64,000 nt of DNA. Source: Macrothele yani. Lineage: Eukaryota; Arthropoda; Arachnida; Araneae; Macrothelidae. This document shows positions 32,108 through 44,294 of this stretch, in pieces. The stretch is taken from the NCBI GenBank assembly GCA_039090855.1, contig CM077011.1, forward strand, positions 32,507,501-32,571,500, written 5' to 3'. The translations under genes and the position numbers were made by a program. A model generated the notes under the pieces. The model did no database searches. It had not been told where the DNA came from and was given only the letters and a program-made list of their open reading frames with translations. The first letter of the stretch is position 1; every line of letters starts with the position of its first letter.

Positions 32108-33042
32108 CATTCACATATGATATTATTGCAATATAGTATTATGTATATACAACATATGATAATTCTTACGTATATTCACCGTGTTATTCCAGAGAAGAAA
32201 CATTCAATGTCCAGTAAATTTTTAAATACCACTTGAATGAAAAATGGTGAATGACAAAATTGTAGAACTCCATTAAGTGTACCAAATGCACTCACATTTA
32301 TTAATAGTTGCTTAGTAAATTACGAGAAAATTGGTGCTGAAAGATATAATGCTTCTTCCCCATTCTACAAATTATTAAACGAAAATAAAAATAAATACAA
32401 AAAAAAAAAAAAAAAAAAAAAAACAGGAGAAATAAATCAACCAGCGCCGTTTCTGGATAGTATGACGTATCGGACAAAAATTTTTGATATGCGGCCCCCC
32501 GTTATTGTTATTTATTTAAACATCGAAGATTGAATCCGAGGAGGCAGAATATATATAAATTCTGATATGCGGCCCCCGTTAGTGTTATTTATATAAACAG
32601 CGAAGATTGAATATATAAAAAGAATGCGATTTGTGAGTGGCCCTCATGACCATCAAGCCTCACCCACACCAGGATCCGGAGAGAAGTCGACTTTTTTTTT
32701 TGTTTCTTATTTTGTCACAACAGATTCACCTTAACACCTAACTTCTCTTCTACCTCCTCGGAAAATCAAAGCTACGAGCAAGGTTTGACAAAAAAAAAAA
32801 AAAAAATAGCGGAAGGACTTCCAACTTTCTGCATTGGTATTTCTTTTTTTTTCTTTAAAATAAAACAAAAATAACGTTCTGGTGAGTGGTGAAAGAGTTT
32901 GATTTTTTGCAAACCCATGGGATTCTCGGGGCGTTGGGGGCCCAGTTCAGGTGGGGGCCCTGGGCACCGGCCCTTTTGGCCCACCCCTTAAGACGGCCAT
33001 GGCTTTTGTATAAAAGTCTGGTGATGCTGGATTGCTTGTCAC
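31751..33042. other. Intron with poly-A tract and short duplication
   Basis: A run of about 25 A lies at 32398-32424. A 60-80-bp stretch with GATATGCGGCCCCC, GTTATTTAT and ACAGCGAAGATTGAATA-like words is present twice (about 32485-32560 and 32561-32620). Inverted CCATGACCTCGGGAACACC / GGCGGTGTTCCCC words at 31930-32018 may be part of the Penelope 3' end. 32930-33000 is GC-rich. No gene is seen. Confidence 0.5.
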
Positions 33043-33365
33043 GGGCCGCGGGTGGCCTGGCGGGCAACGTTCGTGACTGCCACTGAAAGGACCTCAGGTT
33101 CGATCCCAGGCAGGTACGAACGCTCCATCCACTAAATATCCGCCGTGCGTCGGATGGGCACGTTAAGCCGTCGGACCCTAGGTACTAGCCTCCCGGTAAT
33201 AAATAAGGGCGTCTTCCTGCCCCTTTCTAATGCGCTTCCTTGTCACTTTCCTATCGGGCACTCTAGCCCAAATCTCCTAGCTTCCTATTTCTAAGGGTTG
33301 TTTAAGACCTGGGGTCAGACACTCCCTTCCTAAAATCCTCTTCATATGATCATGATCATTGCCTG
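33043..33365 (+). mobile_element. SINE-B copy
   Basis: GGGCCGCGGGTGGCCTGGCG, the B box GGTTCGATCCC, CGCCGTGCGTCGGATGGGCA, AATAAATAAGGGCGTCTTCC and TCCTATCGGGCACTC match the 48491 copy throughout. It ends in ATGATCATGATCATT rather than GATCT repeats. No clean target duplication is seen. Confidence 0.88.
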
Positions 33366-34417
33366 TCACACTCATTTCTTCTTCGTGCTGCTTCATCACG
33401 GAGGAATATGTTGGACATGACGTCATGAATCTCTGCCCTAAACAACTTTGGTCAACTCAACTCAAGTCACAGTTCAAAGCAGAACCATAACCTCATCGTA
33501 TGTATTGCGTAATGAACTTCCTGCTTTGGAGAACGATTGCTTGGACTTTGTCTCTTCGCTGTTTTCTCTCTCATGAGAAGGTGATAAAGTGTGTCTGCGA
33601 AAATAAAAAGTGGATTTTTGTAGAGATGTAAACTGAACTTCGTTGATTCAAAGAATTGACTTTAGTGTGCCTAAATTTACCTTCATATTTTTCATGTGCT
33701 TTAATATTACAACTGGATATTTCTTCTGGGAATTGTACTTAGAATTAAATTGGATTTAATTAAGGTAAAACCTTTTATTATTATTCTTCATATCCTTGTA
33801 CGATTGATTATTCATTTTTTATCACAATCCGGAACATCGTTGAATGAAATGTTTCGAAATAAAAACAGAACATTATCTCACGACTTCAACAGAATGAAAT
33901 ATCCATTACAGAACCACCTAGCTCCTAGAAATAAAGCACAGTATCTTCAACTGCCTTCAATCCTTCACTGTGTGTCATCTTTCAGCCTAGAATTGCAGTC
34001 CGACCAACACCTAAATCCATCGCAATGTTATTTGTACTTCTGCTTTATCTAATCATTTTAATGCATCTACTTTCATCTCTATCGAAACATTATTGTGTTT
34101 CCTTCTTTTCTCGCAAGACATTTTTACTACGCTTAAATAGTCACACACTACGTAAAACAGCCTGTCTTCAGACAACACAATGATTCGCAAAAAGAACAAA
34201 AATGGCCAGTCAACTTATACCATTCCAGAAGTAGAAAGGAATGTGAACATCTGATTGGCCACTACCTAGAGGTAAGTTCATGGGGCAAAACTAGTTCTTC
34301 AATGTCACAAAATGGACTTAGACTTTCGTGTTTTGTTTGTGTGTGTGAAGGGAACGTTGAATTTTCCAGAGTGTCGAGTTATCGGGGTTTTACTGTATTT
34401 ATTTATTTGTTTTATTT
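33366..34417. other. TRP intron sequence, nothing recognised
   Basis: A 100-codon plus-strand frame (33750-34052) has no recognisable domain. No repeat family is seen. Confidence 0.45.
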
Positions 34418-34616
34418 GATTGGAGATTTAACGACCACCGTGAGCAACTCAGTGGGCTATAAGCAGTCGCCCGTCCCTAATTTAGGGCCACTGGTTCCAG
34501 GGTAGGGAGAGAACCAGTGCCGTAAGACAAGCACAGCATCACCGGGATTCGAACCCAGACTCATCTCGGACGCATGATCAGAAGCCATCGCTTTGACCAC
34601 TGCACCATGACACTGC
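34418..34616 (-). mobile_element. SINE-A copy
   Basis: Minus-strand SINE-A with GTGAGCAACTCAGTGGGCTA, CCGTCCCTAATTTAGGGCC, the inverted B box GGGATTCGAACCC and an inverted A-box region TGACCACTGCACC. Confidence 0.88.
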
Positions 34617-34699
34617 TAACCGAATAACCAATTAATGCTGAATTTAAGCACTGTTAACCGAATTAATTAGCGCAATGGGAAACGCACAACTGAAGGTTA

Positions 34700-35025
34700 G
34701 GTTTGCCGCCCCGGTGACGCAGTAGTCTAAGTGATAGCTTCTGATCCTTCGTCCAACATAGGGGGTCTGGGTTCGAATCCCTGTACGGAATGGATGTCTG
34801 TGCCTGTCTTTCGGCACTAGCTCTCTTTGTTATTTGCAAATCTGGCGTGCTGTATCACATGTTCGATCTGTACTTTGATGCTTTCAATGTATTGCATAAT
34901 ATCCGTACCTTGTGACGCACAATACTGTATTTGTCTGAATTCCAGATGTATGTGTTAACCACAACCAATGTATGAATTGAAGTTGTATGTGTTACCTGGG
35001 ACCAATAAATAATTAAAAAAACCTC
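34700..35025 (+). mobile_element. SINE-A head joined to a different tail
   Basis: 34704-34825 carries the SINE-A tRNA-like head (GCCGCCCCGGTGACGCAGTA, GGTTCGAATCCCTG) and CGGCACTAGCTCTCTTT. It then switches to an unrelated 200-bp tail (TATTTGCAAATCTGGCGTGC ... GTTACCTGGGACCAATAAAT, A-run). It may be a chimeric SINE or a variant subfamily. Confidence 0.6.
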
Positions 35026-35613
35026 CATTCAAAAAAAGAAGGTTAAGCTATAGTCTCTCTTTAGTTCCTTTCTAAAAATTCTTAATTATTATTGCTAAGT
35101 GCGTGTTTCGTGTGCATTTTGTAACTCAAACTCGTCTGTGAGAGTTTTAAAGAACAACTATTAAACTAATAATATAAAGTTTTCTGGCGATAAAAATTTA
35201 AAGTTCTGCTAACTACTCTATGAAAAATTGGGAATTTTCGGTCATTCGGTGAAAACATGAAGGTGAGCAGACTGCAGATGGTTCAAGGATGGCTAAAGGC
35301 CAATTATCCAGTCCTGCTGGGGGGGGCACCCACTGCCGACTAAAAATCTCAAATACAACTTGCACCGTTACAATTCCGATGTTCATTAATGATTGATTTC
35401 TTGCTATAAACAAATCTAGCACCCCTTTCCTTGGGGCGTTCATACCGGGCGATCTAGCTCCTATTGAAATATAAGCATTGCCCATGTCCTTGTAGGGGGC
35501 AGAGATCACAAACCAAGCCAGACGTTTTTCTTTAATTTTAATTTCCTTTGAAAAAACAGTCTGATTGCGACAAATAATTATATTTGCTAACCAACTAACT
35601 ACGTATATCTGAA
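35026..35613. other. TRP intron with an unrecognised open frame
   Basis: A minus-strand frame of 138 codons (35213-35629) contains GARSPGMNAPRKGVLDLFIA and VPPPAGLDNWPLAILEPS. The composition looks protein-like, possibly an old transposon gene, but I cannot name it. Confidence 0.35.
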
Positions 35614-35822
35614 TAATTAATACAGACATTTGACGTGGACTAGGAACATCAAACAGAAGTCATCGCTCTTTCCACATTTATAAGTGAGTTACTGAAAAAT
35701 TCTCATCGGCCGCCACCGGGAATCGAACCCAGGGTCTTCCCGGTGGCGGCGGGTGAGAATTTTTCCGTGACTCACTTATATACGTGGAAAGAGCGATGAC
35801 TTCTGTTTGATGTACGTATATC
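35614..35822. repeat. Palindrome with tRNA-like arms (subfamily 2, short)
   Basis: Arms of about 100 bp meet almost without spacer. GACATTTGACGTGGAC, ACATCAAACAGAAGTCATCG, CTCTTTCCACATTTATAAGT and CACCGGGAATCGAACCC at the left are mirrored by the right arm ending GAAAGAGCGATGACTTCTGT. It shares its arms with 17818-18312, but the tRNA-like part is cut just after the B box. Confidence 0.85.
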
Positions 35823-36083
35823 TAACATCGAGGAAGTAAGTACATCCAGAAATATAATAGATAGTACAAAAAACTGGAAATTGCATTGTAAATCATTCAG
35901 TACTGTACTTATAATTTTATATAATTTGTTTATTTACAGTAGCTAGAGTAAAGCCAAACCACTGAATCACTATATGTTACATGCTATACTACATTCCATT
36001 TTACAACTTCTAACTAGCCGAAAAGTGGTATATAAAGATTGTTATATTTACACCATAATTTGCCAATAACGGTTGTTATATTA
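35823..36083. other. Short AT-rich intron stretch
   Basis: Nothing recognised. Confidence 0.4.
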
Positions 36084-37299
36084 CACCATGAGCCATTATA
36101 TTATGAATACCACCATCCTAGAGAAGTGAGTGCGCCTGGAGACCGAATGGTGGCGCAGGTAAAGTTCACACAGCAGTATAAATACAACCCGAGGAACGGC
36201 TTTCGGTTAGTAAAGTGTTCAGAGTCAGAATGGAAAAAGCTGCCGAGTTATCAGAGTTTGGAAAAGGACAAATTGTGATGTCACGGTGCGTCGGAACTAC
36301 GATTTCGGAAACGGCGCGGCTTGCGAGTTGTTCACGTGCCGCTGTAGTGAGTACGTATCAAAAGCGGTGCGAAGATGGCCAAACGACGAACCGTCGTCCA
36401 GCTGTGTGTCGTGCGCAGCTCACTGATGCCAGAGGAGGGCGGAGACTGTCGTGCATTGTTCACAGCGACCGCAGGACCACAATGCGATAGATCACCCGCA
36501 GCTACAATAGTGGTGATGAGGGCAATGTGTCACAGCACACAGTTCATCGCAGCCTTCTGCGCATGGGCCTGCGTAGCAAAAGACCCAGTCTGGTCCCCCA
36601 TGCTCACTGCGCGTCATCGCCGACAACGCATTAAATGGGCCCAAGATCATCGAGATCGTTCCGTGGATGATTGGAAGAAAGTGGCTTGGCCTGACGAATC
36701 AAGATTCCTGGTGCATCACGTAGACGGCCGAGTGCGGATACGCTGATTACCAACGGAGGCGATGGCACTTGGATACACTGCCGGGCGGAAACAGGCCGCC
36801 GTCGGCGGTGTTATGCTGTGAACGATGTTTTCTTGGAGCACTTTAGGCCCCATTATCCCAATAGTACAATCTCTCACAGCTTTCCGGTACCTGAGCATCG
36901 TTGTATACCAAGTTCACTCATTCGTGGCAACTGTGTTTTCTGCTGGTGGTGGCCATTACCAACAGGATAATGCGCCATGCCACACTGCCAGAATCGTCAA
37001 GAAGTGGTTAGAGGAACGTGCTGGTGAAGTTCTGTTAATGCCCTGGCCTCCAAATTCACCTGATATGAACCCAATCGAACATTTGTGGTTCGACTTGGAA
37101 AAGCGGGTTCACGTTAAATCACCCCCCGAAATATACGGGAACTGGAGTACCTGCTGTTGACATTATGGTACCAGATACCCCAGGATACCTATTGACACTT
37201 TATGGAATCGATGCCTTAGCGAGTAGCCGCTGTTTTGCGGGCTAAAGGGGGTCCTACAACTTATTAGTCACGTGGTCATAATGTAATGGCTCATCGGTG
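36084..37299 (+). mobile_element. Tc1-like element E (DD36E), broken transposase
   Basis: The ends ACACCATGAGCCATTATATT (left) and, reverse-complemented, ACACCGATGAGCCATTACAT (right) are next to TA. The transposase starts at 36230 (MEKAAELSEFGKGQIVMSRC), has the HTH SETARLASCSRAAVVSTYQK, DWKKVAWPDESRFLVHHVDG with the first D, QQDNAPCHTARIVKKW with the second and PPNSPDMNPIEHLW with the E, 36 residues later. A stop at 36488 and several frame shifts inactivate it. It ends 8 bp before Tc1 element D1. Confidence 0.85.
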
Positions 37300-37307
37300 T
37301 ATATATA

Positions 37308-38508
37308 CACTGAGTGGCCACTTTATTATGACCACCTGACAGTTTTAAGCAAATGAGCTATGGCTGCACGTTTGTGCCAGCAGAGGGCGAGGCTTATACA
37401 AAAAGGGAAAGCTTAGTGCTTGCGACAGTAGTAGAAGTGATTTTGGGGTGACGAGATGATGGGTAAAAAATGCGATTTGACGGACTTTCAACGAGGGATA
37501 ATTGCAGGAGCTCGGAGCCATGGAGCGAGTATCACCGAAACCGCCGCATTCGTGAAATGCTCCAGAGCAGCTGTTGTTAAAGTGTTTAAAGACTGGACTG
37601 TCAGCCAAAGAACTGGGTCTCTACGTGCAACGTGTGGTCGTCATCGACTAGTGACTGCTCGGGCGAAACGGAGAGTGTCCAGACTGGTAATAGACAACAG
37701 AAGGGCAACACTGCAGCAAATTACAGACTATCATAATCCAGGGTCACCTCAAATGATCTCTGCACGCACTGTTCGCCGTACACTGCATCGGATGGGATAT
37801 GGCAGCCGAAGGCCTGTTCGAACACCTTTGCTGTCTGCAGTTAACAAGAGAAAAACGTCTCCAGTTCACACAGGAACACAAGAATTGGACAGTCGATAAT
37901 TGGAAACAAATTACGTGGTCCTATGAATCATGTTTCCAGTTGCCCCGTGCCGATGGCCGAGTGAGAATTTGGCGGAAACAGCACGAAAGCATGGACCACA
38001 AATGCATTGCTACAACCCTTCAAGCTGGTGGAGGCAACGTTATGGTTTGGGGAATGTTTTCCTGGCATGCTTTGGGCCCCTTTAATTCGTGTTGATCAAC
38101 GTCTGACTGGCACATCATATCTAGAATCTAGAATCGTTCCGGACCAAATGCATCCTGTCATGTGGATGGTTTATCCCAATGGCGATGGCTACTTTCATTA
38201 AGATAATGCGTCCTGCCATAGTGCTCGTATTGTACAGGATTGGTTTCAGGAACATGCCGGCGAGTTTACTTTGCTTAGGTGGCCCCCACAATCTCCAGAT
38301 CTAAACCCCATTGAGAATTTGTGGGATGAAGTTGAACGAGCCATCAGACAGCTGGATCCACAACCCTGTGGTCTCACACTCCTGGAAAGTGCTATTCATC
38401 AAGCATGGTCTCAAGATGCTTGATGAATAGCACTTTCCACTTCGTTGGGCCTTTTGGTGGCCCAACGAAGTACTGACGGGGTGGTCATAATAAAGTGGCC
38501 ACTCAGTG
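37308..38508 (+). mobile_element. Tc1-like element D1 (DD36E), rearranged 3' end
   Basis: The ends CACTGAGTGGCCACTTTATT and its complement are flanked by TA (37306-37307, 38509-38510). The transposase from 37456 (MMGKKCDLTDFQRGIIAGAR) has an extra A near 37853 that shifts frame, another shift near 38080 and a TAA in place of the Q before DN (about 38200). The last codons are replaced by two hairpins (38375-38476). Confidence 0.92.
38375..38476. repeat. Two consecutive hairpins replacing the D1 C-terminus
   Basis: TGGAAAGTGCTATTCATCAA plus GCAT is followed, after GGTCTCAAG, by its complement (about 24-bp arms). Then CTTCGTTGGGCC, TTTTGGT and GGCCCAACGAAG follow. Compared with copy D2, the C-terminal codons and part of the 3' region are lost at the junction. 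Confidence 0.9.
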
Positions 38509-39208
38509 TATAATGTATTTCCCTACCTCTCTGCTAACTGTTCGATGTGAAAACCTCTTAGTCTTGGATATTTTCCTTCTACTATGAAAAACTTTTCGTG
38601 ATAATTTGTTAATTTTCGTAATAAGCTTTTCTGCTGCTTATAGGGGTGAGTAGCTATTTCTTCACTTGTGTGCAAAAATTGAAGAGGAAGTGTGGGAAAG
38701 TACGCGTGAAATAACGTCGTAAATAGCAGCAACAGTCAAACACAAATTAACTCAAGACAACAATGGAGCTGTCCAGTACTTGTATGTAGTTTAGAAACTA
38801 GGAATGCTTTTTCCTAGGAAAAGGATCTGTTGTGTGAATATCATTATAATGCAAACCCTGGTTAAAGCTTTTTTTAAAAACAAACAAATCATCAGGACAA
38901 AAGAAGCCCTTACTTTCGTTTAAACATGCGTATAATCTGTAAGACGAGAAAAAAATATCTTGTGCTTTTTCGTTTAGCTAATTTTAAAAAAATGTTGAAT
39001 TTATGTACTTTTCGTAAATTTAACGGAGCTCAGCTTTCGGATATGGTTTTCTTTTTTTCCCGTCAAGCATACTGTATCAAAAGATATCAAATTTAATGCG
39101 TTCATTTGTGCGAAAGAAATACAGAATGTCTCCAAAATTTTGCATGTGATTTTGTTTTCTTTTTTGGAAGTTGTAATATATTATTGAAAATTAATAAATC
39201 TAACTTAC
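38509..39208. other. AT-rich intron downstream of TRP exon 3
   Basis: No transposon is recognised. The donor of the exon at 39209 begins this stretch on the minus strand. Confidence 0.5.
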
Positions 39209-39466
39209 TTGGAGAATCTTCTCCAGGTAAGGCAGGAATCTCTCTGCGTGTTCCAGTTTTCTGTTCCTCCAGGGCCGGAGAAACATTGCTGCTTCTCCAT
39301 GTCGGCGTAGTACCACAGTAACTGATTGAGTCCACAGGCAAATGCAAACAATACTAAGGTGTAAATGAAGAAAAACTTAATAATGTCGATCACCATTCGC
39401 CCCAGAGAAATTTGAAGGGGTCCCAGGTATGGGTTAATCGAAAAGATGTGTACTAACTTCAAAGCT
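39209..39466 (-). CDS. TRPC-type channel, exon 3 of 6 seen: S5 and pre-pore loop
   Basis: This 258-nt exon encodes [40 protein letters not shown] (S5), [20 protein letters not shown] and CFSGPGG ... [11 protein letters not shown]. The NP.LGPLQ.S linker and [12 protein letters not shown] segment are diagnostic of trp/trpl/trp-gamma. The two cysteines in the pore-proximal loop (Q-C-F and S-C-L) are at the positions conserved in TRPC-type channels. The acceptor is TTTTCAG at 39473-39467 and the donor GTAAG at 39208-39204. The first base completes codon GC|A from the previous exon and the last two start AA|C. Confidence 0.97.
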
Positions 39467-40052
39467 CTGAAAATAAAATGAAAGTAAAGAAACAAACAAT
39501 TTAGGTCTGGCAGTCGATAAAACATTCTGTTGTAAGAAAATTGAAGAAATTTCACGATGATTACATAGAAAAGAAGCAGGGATCTAAAATGTGATAACTT
39601 TAATAAACTTTGCGGACATTATCATTTTATAACGTCAGGCTTAGTTGAATTTGAATTTGAATTTAATGAAAATTCTGCCACACAACACTGTACATCAAAT
39701 TTAACAAAACACAAACATCAAAATTTTCAAGTGTACTAAACTAAAATTAAATATTAACACAATGTTAGCACAATGGAATGAAAACATGGAATATAAATTA
39801 GTAACATTTAGTACTAACTATTTATTCCAAGCGTAAACAAGAGCTTAAACCACCTCAGATATATCTAGTATAATAATTATAAACATACAAGCACTAAAAC
39901 TTGTTTACAATTGACCAAAAAATCAATATAAAGTAATTCATCAAAAAAAAAAAGATAGCGTTATGTACTATTGAACTGTAGCATGGAGCCAGGGGAAAAG
40001 GCTTAAATTTAAGCCTGACGAGCCCCTGATCTCCAAAGGTAGATGAGTCAGG

Positions 40053-42975
40053 TCAAAACGATAAAAATAGCAACATTAGAAATACGATCGGTGTTGAGAA
40101 TACAGGAACTGAATCAAACAACAAAAACTCTCGAAGCAGTTTTTTAAATACCCCAGATTCCACTATTTCCCTGATGTATAATGGCAGTCTGTTCCACTTA
40201 CGGGGTCCAGCTGCAATAATACTGTTATGCAGAAATCTGGTGCGCGCCCTAGGAACCACAAAACTTGCATGACCTCGAGTATCATGTGAATGGGAGAAAC
40301 GTTGTAATTGCAATAGTTCAAGATACCTATTCGTATAGACTCTCTCTGTCATGCATAAGTAATAATAACCTGAAAATGAATATTTTATCGAAGGGAAGTA
40401 TGTTATAAAGACAATAAACACTACCAGTATTTAAAGATGAATTTAGAAGTCGAATATATTTTCTCTGAAGAACAAGAATTATTTTAACGTTACCAACCGT
40501 TGTCTGACCCCAGGCCAATATACAATAAGACAACATGGGATAGATAAAGGAATTATATAGTATTAATCTTAGTCTGATTGTCAAAAAACCAGAAATCCTA
40601 GAAACAGCAACGATACCAGACTTAAGAATATTTGCTAAATAACTTATATGGACATCCCAACGCAAAGTCTCATGTAGTATAACACCCAGAAATTTCACCG
40701 AAGACCCGAATGCAATAGGATCCCCATTCAAGAAAATACCAGTAGGCGACGACAACGGAAGACCACGGCCCGAAAAAAGACACTGGTTGTTTTATCAGTA
40801 TTAATTGTAAGAGCGTTACAAACAAACCAGCGAGATATCTCCTGAAGGTCACGATTTGCACGGGGCAATATCTCGGACAACGAATCCCCAGGAAAAAAAG
40901 CTGGTGTCGTTAGCATATAAGACTCGGTGAGAAGTAGAAACAACATTAAATATATCGTTAACATAAATTTAAAAAAGCATAGGGCCCAAGACGGAGCCCT
41001 GAGGAACTCCAAAAGGAACTTTTTGAACTGAAGAGTGAACACCCTGTATTTGTAAATATTGTGTCCTGCTAGACAAATAATTCTTGAAAAATGAAAGTGC
41101 GACTCCCCTTATCCCAATATGATGTAATTTAGACAAGAGAATATCATGGCGAACACAGTCAAATGCTATTGACAAGTCGCAAAATATACCCAAAACACAC
41201 TTTTCACAATCTACATTTGATTGTAAAAGATTCGTAGCATCCAAAAACGCTGTCTCAGTTGAGTGACCCTTCCAAAAACCGTGTTAATTCCAATGTAAAA
41301 TTTTATTTAAATCCAAAAATCCTGACAAGCTATTCAAAATCAGCCTCTCCAATATTTTAGCAAATATCGAGATATTTGCAACTGGACGGTAATTAACGAC
41401 ATCAATTCTATCACCCCTTTTATGGATAACCGAAAACCTATTGTAAAGGAAGAAGGAATTTTCCCAGTTAAAAAGATACAATTGAAAATATGACTCAAGG
41501 GTATTACCAAAATTTGAGAAGCATACTTAATTGCTCTCGGATGAACGTCATCCGGACCCGCTTCCTTTGATGAATCCAGATTACTCAAAACTGACATAAG
41601 ATCATCTGAAACAGGATGAAGATAAAAAAGAAGATGATAATCTCTGGTGCGACAGGAATTCGGAATAATGCCCATCTGAATGTGGGATACCTGCCAATAA
41701 CTTTGCACGTAATTCAATAAAATATGTATTAAACAAATTTACAATCCGATCCAAGTCAGTAACTCTAGTGCCCATGTGATCAACCTGTATGGGTCCCCCC
41801 TGGACCAGAGACCTGGATAACAACTCATTAATTGATTGCCAAACTTTACTGCTGTCGCCAGTATTTGAAAACTGACTTAAAAAACAAATTTTCTTTGCAC
41901 GTTTCAACTTAGAGTTAGGCCAGTTTCTATATCTACGAAAATGTAATAAATCAGAAGCATTTCTTGAGCGCAAGAATATTTTAAATAATTTATTTTTCCT
42001 GTGCAAACATTTCAATAAATTCCGAGTAAACCAAGGTGTTCTGCAACGAGACGAGCACCTTATGGTCCTGAGAGGAAATATTGAATCATAAAAGCTTCAG
42101 AAAATCCCCCCAAAAAACATCAAAAGCACGAATCGGATCAGTAAGTCGTAGAACAGGGTACCAATCAACGCCAGATAGGGCAAGATCAAAAGACCTCAAA
42201 CTCTCCTGTCCATAGAAACGGAATCGAATAACTGGACAATTCGAGGAATTTAATCTCCCATTACGTCCAGACAAACAAAATGTAGGCAAATGATCACTTA
42301 TATGGTATGAAAGTACACCAGAACAATAATCAAAATCGTTTGTAATACATAAATCCAATATAGAGGAGGTGGTACTTGTAATTCTTGTAGGAGTAGTTAT
42401 TGCATTAACAAACTCAGACGAGGTAATAATATCGCAAAATGATTGCGAAGTATCATTTGAAACAGTCACATCAATGTTGAAATCACCGAAACAATATAGC
42501 GTCTTTCCCGCAAGATTTATCTCGTCCAAATATCCCGAGAAAAAGCCAACGAAAGCACTTTAGTTACCATTAGGAGGACGTTATACCGCACTTATAATAC
42601 AATGCTGAGTTTCAATAGTAATCATTTCAAAGTTGTTATTTACAGTGGTATATTTATCACATGATGAAACAATTATGGAACGTTTAGCAAAAATTGCTAC
42701 CCCCACCCCCGCCCCACCCCGAGCCCCAGAACGCGAAGCAGCGAAACCCCGAAAACCGGCACATCACATAAAAGTGGAATATCTGCATCAAACCAAGTCT
42801 CAGATACACAAACAAAATCAATATAATAATCAAGGGAACATAGCAACTCAAGCAGTAAATCTAATTTACCAAATAGGCTACGAACATTAATGTGCATAGA
42901 TCTCAAGTGACGATCACACGATGCAAGTAAACCGTGGAAATCATCTACGGAAACCATATGCGGAATACAATTCAT
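40053..42975 (-). pseudogene. LINE ORF2: APE endonuclease and reverse transcriptase
   Basis: The endonuclease keeps LRSMHINVRSLFGKLDLL, VCVSETWFD, YCFGDFNIDVTVSNDT, SSILDLCITND and HISDHLPTFCLSGR. The RT keeps LDSSKEAGPDDVHPRAIKYA, VIHKRGDRIDVVNYRPVA, LGIFCDLSIAFDCVRHDILL and FGVPQGSVLGPMLF. The C-terminal region includes VKFLGVILHETLRWDVHISY and AAGPRKWNRLPLYIRE. The catalytic YADD box is lost in a broken stretch near 40950. At least six frame changes interrupt it. Confidence 0.85.
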
Positions 42976-42989
42976 AAAGTCACAATATA

Positions 42990-44210
42990 CACTGAGTGGT
43001 CACTTTATTATGACCACCTGACAGTTTTAAGCAAATGAGCTATGGCTGCACGCTGTTGCCAACAGAGGGCGAGGCTAGTATAAAAACAGAAAGCTTAGTG
43101 CTTGCGACAGTAGTAGAAGTGATTTTTGGGTGACGAGATGGGTAAAAAATGCGATTTGACGGACTTTAAACGTGGGATGATTGTAGGAGCTCGAAGCCAT
43201 GGAACGAGTATCACCGAAACCGCCGCATTCGTGAAATGTTCCAGAGCAGCTGTTGTTAAAGTGTGTAAAGACTGGACTGTGAGCCAAACAACTGGGTCTC
43301 TACGTGCAACGTGTGGTCGTCATCGATTAGTAACTGCTCGGGCAGAGCGAAGAGTGTCCAGACTGGTAACAGACAACAGAAGGGCAACCGTGCAGCAAAT
43401 TACAGACCATCTTAATCAAGGATCTCCTCAAATGATCTCTGCACGCACTGTTCGCTGTACACTGCATCGGATGGGATATGGCAGCCGAAGGCCTATTCGA
43501 ACACCTTTGCTGTCTGCAGGTAACAAGAGAAAACGTCTCCAGTTCACACAGGAGCACAAGGATTGGACAGTCGATAATTGGAAACAAATTATATGGTCCG
43601 ATGAATCACATTTTCAGTTGCACCATGCAGATGGCCGAGTGAGAATTTGGCGGAAACAGCACGAAAGCATGGACCCCAAATGCATTGTTACACCCCTTCA
43701 AGCTGGTGGAGGCAACGTTATGGTTTGAGGAATGTTTTCCTGGCATGCTGTGGGCCCTTTAATTCGTGTTGATCAACGTCTGACTGGCACATCATATCTA
43801 AACATCGTTGCGGACCAAATGCATCCTGTCATGTGGATGGTTTATCCCAATGGCGATGGCTACTTTCAACAAGATAATGCGTCCTACCATAGAGCGCGTA
43901 TTGTACAGGATTGGTTTCAGGAACATGCCGGTGAGTTTACTTTGCTTAGGTGGCACCCACAATCTCCAGATCTCAACCCCATTGAGAATTTGTGGGATGA
44001 AGTTGAACAAGCCATCAGACAGCTGGATCCACAACCCTGCAATCTCACACTCCTGGAAAGAGCTATTCATCAAGCATGGTCTCAGATTCCACAAACCACC
44101 TATTAACATCTCGTGGAGTCCATGCCACGAAGAATCGACGCAGTATAAAAGGCAAAAGGTTGCCCAACGAAGTGCTGAGGGGGTGGTAATAATAAAGTGG
44201 TCACTCAGTG
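42990..44210 (+). mobile_element. Tc1-like element D2 (DD36E), one stop from intact
   Basis: The ends CACTGAGTGGTCACTTTATT and its complement are flanked by TA (42988-42989, 44211-44212). It is inserted between ORF1 and ORF2 of the LINE, which is on the other strand. At 1,221 bp it is complete. Confidence 0.95.
43138..44106 (+). pseudogene. Tc1 D2 transposase, single nonsense codon
   Basis: From MGKKCDLTDFKRGMIVGARS the frame is open through the HTH (SITETAAFVKCSRAAVVKVC), RRVSRLVTDNRRATVQQITD, RTLL-type linker, IIWSDESHFQLHHADGRVRI (first D) and up to GGNVMV. A TGG to TGA change at 43726-43728 stops it, and the same frame resumes GMFSWHAVGPLIRVDQRL. QQDNASYHRARIVQDWF gives the second D and SPDLNPIENLWDE the E, 36 residues later. 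It ends IPQTTY. Length would be 322 codons. This is the best-preserved member of the D family here. Confidence 0.9.
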
Positions 44211-44294
44211 TATAAAGTGTAGTTTAAAAAGTTAACAAAGTAGTTACAGAACAAATGAACACTATATACGACCAGGGTCCAAGTCGACCTTACT

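Noticed and set aside
35213..35629. 138-codon frame as a host gene
   Set aside because: It looks somewhat protein-like but matches no family I recognise, and its neighbours are SINEs and a palindrome. Left as an unrecognised frame.
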